Positions 62,133-64,000 of a stretch of 64,000 bases of DNA are shown here, in pieces. Location of the stretch: the NCBI RefSeq assembly GCF_037975245.1, contig NC_092582.1:26283077-26347076 (forward strand), given 5' to 3'. Position 1 is the first letter of the stretch. Every line of letters begins with the position of its first letter. Source of the DNA: Apostichopus japonicus. Lineage: Eukaryota; Echinodermata; Holothuroidea; Aspidochirotida; Stichopodidae. The notes below the pieces were generated by a model, which was not told where the DNA came from, ran no database searches, and saw only the letters and a list, made by a program, of their open reading frames with translations. The position numbers and the translations under genes were made by a program.

Positions 62133-63561
62133 ACGTATCCAGGATTTTCTAACCCGGGGGGCGCGAATTACTATCTAAGCGGAGCGCCACCATCGGTTGG
62201 CGCGCAGCGTACAAGAAAATTTTCTGGCTTTGATACCCCCTAGATCACCGGAAATGGCACTTCTCAGGCTTAAAAATGACCAACCAGATGTAAACTTTTG
62301 CCTGAGAACCAAGTATTTCCCAATAGTTTTTTTTTTATCCATAACCTTTGTAAGATTGTCACCAGTCACAAATCATGTTCGACCTCATCGCATGTCCTGT
62401 TGATCATTGCTTGTGTAGGTGATTCTACGTCGCGGCCCACAATACCTGTCAGCCCCACTTTTCAAGGTTTTCGCATCTACACAAGACATTTCGTTGTTTA
62501 CATTAGCATCCCGCGGTATACTGCGCAACTTTCACGGATCGTAAGTACACGATGGCATACGATGTAATAACCGATGCTGGCTTATATGATTTTGACATTA
62601 ACAAATTTTTGGTAATTTTTTTTCGGGCAAGTCGTTACAGCCCCAAGTCAAATTGGGCTCCTACGCCCATGACTTCACACATTTGTTTTGAGGCTGTTCA
62701 TCTTTGAACCACATTGTCATTCTCATTGATATAAGGTGATATCTGCTGTTTGCTTTACAAATTCGAGCAGGCGCGTGGCGAGGAGTTTGCCAAGTGAGGG
62801 ACGAAGCCTGTTGGCAAATTATCTAAGCGTATCGCCACAATGTGTTGGCGCGAAGCGTACAAGAAAATTTTTGGCCGAAAATGCCTCCCAGATCGCTGAA
62901 AATGGCACTACCCAGGACCAATTGTTGGCGCGAAGAGTACAAGCAAATTTTGGCCAAAAATACTTCCCAGATCGCTGGTAATGACACTTCCCGGCCTTGT
63001 ATGTTGCATTGAAACATTTTTTGTTGTTGAAATTACTAACGATATCATAAAAAATATGCTCAAGGGGGGTTGGGGCAGTCGCCCCGTTCCCGAAATGAGT
63101 CATGTTCCCCGACGACACGGTCGAGTTCGAGACCAGCCACAGTTAGTTTCATAGCAGGTTTCATATACACATACACGCGTTATGATAGACTATATATAGT
63201 ATATATGTACATATACATTATTGAGAGCGGACAAAATGGAAACATCAAAAATGGAGTTGACGATGTTAGGGGTAAGGTGAGGCGCACGCCCATTCCGAAA
63301 TCCTTGAACAGTCACTGGCTACCCTGTGTATATAATAGGGATCAGCGCTGTAACGATGTCACTGTTCCTCGTTCTCTTCCCGGTGTCTTGGCGTTTTCCT
63401 TTCACTCCCTCCTTTTCTCCTTTTCTCTCTTTCTTCTTTTGGTTTTCCCTTCCTTCCTCTCCTCCTCCTCTTTTCCCCCCTCTTTTTTCCCTTTTTTCTT
63501 CTCTTTTCTCTCTTTTTCTTACCCGGGGGCGCGCGCCCCCAACGCCCCCCTAGATACGCGC

Positions 63562-63563
<2 letters not shown>
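62128..63563. mobile_element. hAT-like non-autonomous element inside a (TA)n tract (tentative)
   Basis: The left end CAGAGACGTATCCAGG and the right end CCTAGATACGCGCC are imperfect inverted ends with GTATC and AGG in common, and both abut TA repeats. Inside, a block with TTGGCG.GAAGCGTACAAGAA and CAGATCGC.GAAAATGGCACT recurs three times (about 62172-62270, 62818-62915 and 62925-62995). A right end of the GGCGTAGGAG family lies at about 62655-62672, and GC-rich G/C runs lie near both tips. No protein was recognised. The target duplication cannot be read because the site is TA repeats. Confidence 0.6.
63364..63522. repeat. Polypyrimidine tract
   Basis: About 160 bp consisting almost only of C and T on this strand, with few A or G interruptions, inside the element above. 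Confidence 0.85.

Positions 63564-63564
<1 letters not shown>

Positions 63565-63620
<56 letters not shown>
63565..63620. repeat. (TA)n microsatellite, right half
   Basis: About 28 TA units, next to the right end of the preceding element. Confidence 0.9.
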
Positions 63621-63623
<3 letters not shown>

Positions 63624-64000
63624 ATTTATATTTATTCCCTTCCTCCCTCCTCCTTAATCCCTTCGGCACCCTGATTGAGATATTGTATTAAGTACTTTAT
63701 GGTGTTTCGTAAACTGTACTTCTGTCTCTGTCTCGTCTTTGTCCTCTCTTGTCTCATTTCCCTTCCTCTGCCCCTGATGTATGCTGGCTCATTGCGTGTG
63801 TATCGTAGGATAATTGATGTTGCTCACCCAAGCACCCACTTCACTTCCAAAAATCTTCCAACGCCGAACGCCTTCGGCTACATGGCGTTGTGTCCAAAGT
63901 TTTCCCAAGTCCTATTCATGAACCGTCACACGCTGTACGAACGTCACCAGCACTCGAGAAAGCATGTTCAGTCGCCTCAACCAGGAAGTTGTTATATGGA
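63621..64000. other. Unassigned DNA at window edge
   Basis: Slightly GC-richer sequence with TCTCGTCTTTGTCCTCTCTT-type pyrimidine stretches and GAACGCCTTCGGC. It could be non-coding sequence of another retroelement cut by the window edge, but no motif proves it. Confidence 0.35.

Overview
This is a stretch of animal nuclear DNA, most likely from a marine invertebrate. It is AT-rich, gene-poor and intron-rich, and it is loaded with DNA transposons, simple repeats and long G or C runs. There are no bacterial operons, ribosome binding sites or CRISPR arrays. The taxon is inference: a KDZ transposase with many introns, ZBED-type hAT elements, a Penelope-like fragment and a THAP exon together fit an echinoderm-like or other marine invertebrate, but nothing fixes the species.

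The centre (about 19.8-42.7 kb, all on +) holds the only sizeable coding content. From 19.8 to 33.0 kb, eight exon candidates spell the N-terminal cysteine cluster and most of the catalytic region of a Kyakuja-Dileera-Zisupton (KDZ) transposase. Most splice phases agree, but a short linker exon and the C-terminal catalytic part were not found. From 35.6 to 42.7 kb a second multi-exon gene follows on the same strand, with an HMG-box-like segment and a lysine/arginine-rich middle. I believe it is a recurrent but unnamed companion of such elements. The introns of both genes hold further mobile elements.

Region by region. 0-3.3 kb: nothing recognised. 3.3-5.0 kb: a 51-bp minisatellite with a 459-bp higher-order period. 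5.8-6.05 kb: a 27-bp minisatellite. 9.13-9.36 kb: a hAT-like MITE with an 8-bp target duplication. 14.3-14.7 kb: an array rich in GGGCCC. 14.8-15.1 kb: a segment repeated at 50.6-50.9 kb. 15.6-16.6 kb: a 1-kb fold-back element. 17.3-17.5 kb: two palindromes. 23.6-25.5 kb: an element full of TATTCG palindromes, inside a KDZ intron. 40.25-40.58 kb: a second member of the 9.13-kb MITE family. 43.9-46.3 kb: a degenerate tandem repeat split by a 1.36-kb element with an 11-bp target duplication. 48.78 kb: the first exon of a THAP-domain protein. 55.26-57.49 kb: a complete 2.2-kb hAT copy with a frameshifted ZBED-type transposase. 57.7-57.9 kb: a non-LTR retrotransposon scrap. 59.5-61.35 kb: an 1828-bp uninterrupted microsatellite made of perfect sequential blocks. 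61.5-62.1 kb: a Penelope-like fragment ending at a palindrome. 62.1-63.6 kb: an element sitting inside a (TA)n tract.

Exon boundaries were read by eye from splice signals, frame and family resemblance. No alignment or prediction program was run. Most long open frames in the repeats are by-products of stop-free repeat units and are not genes.
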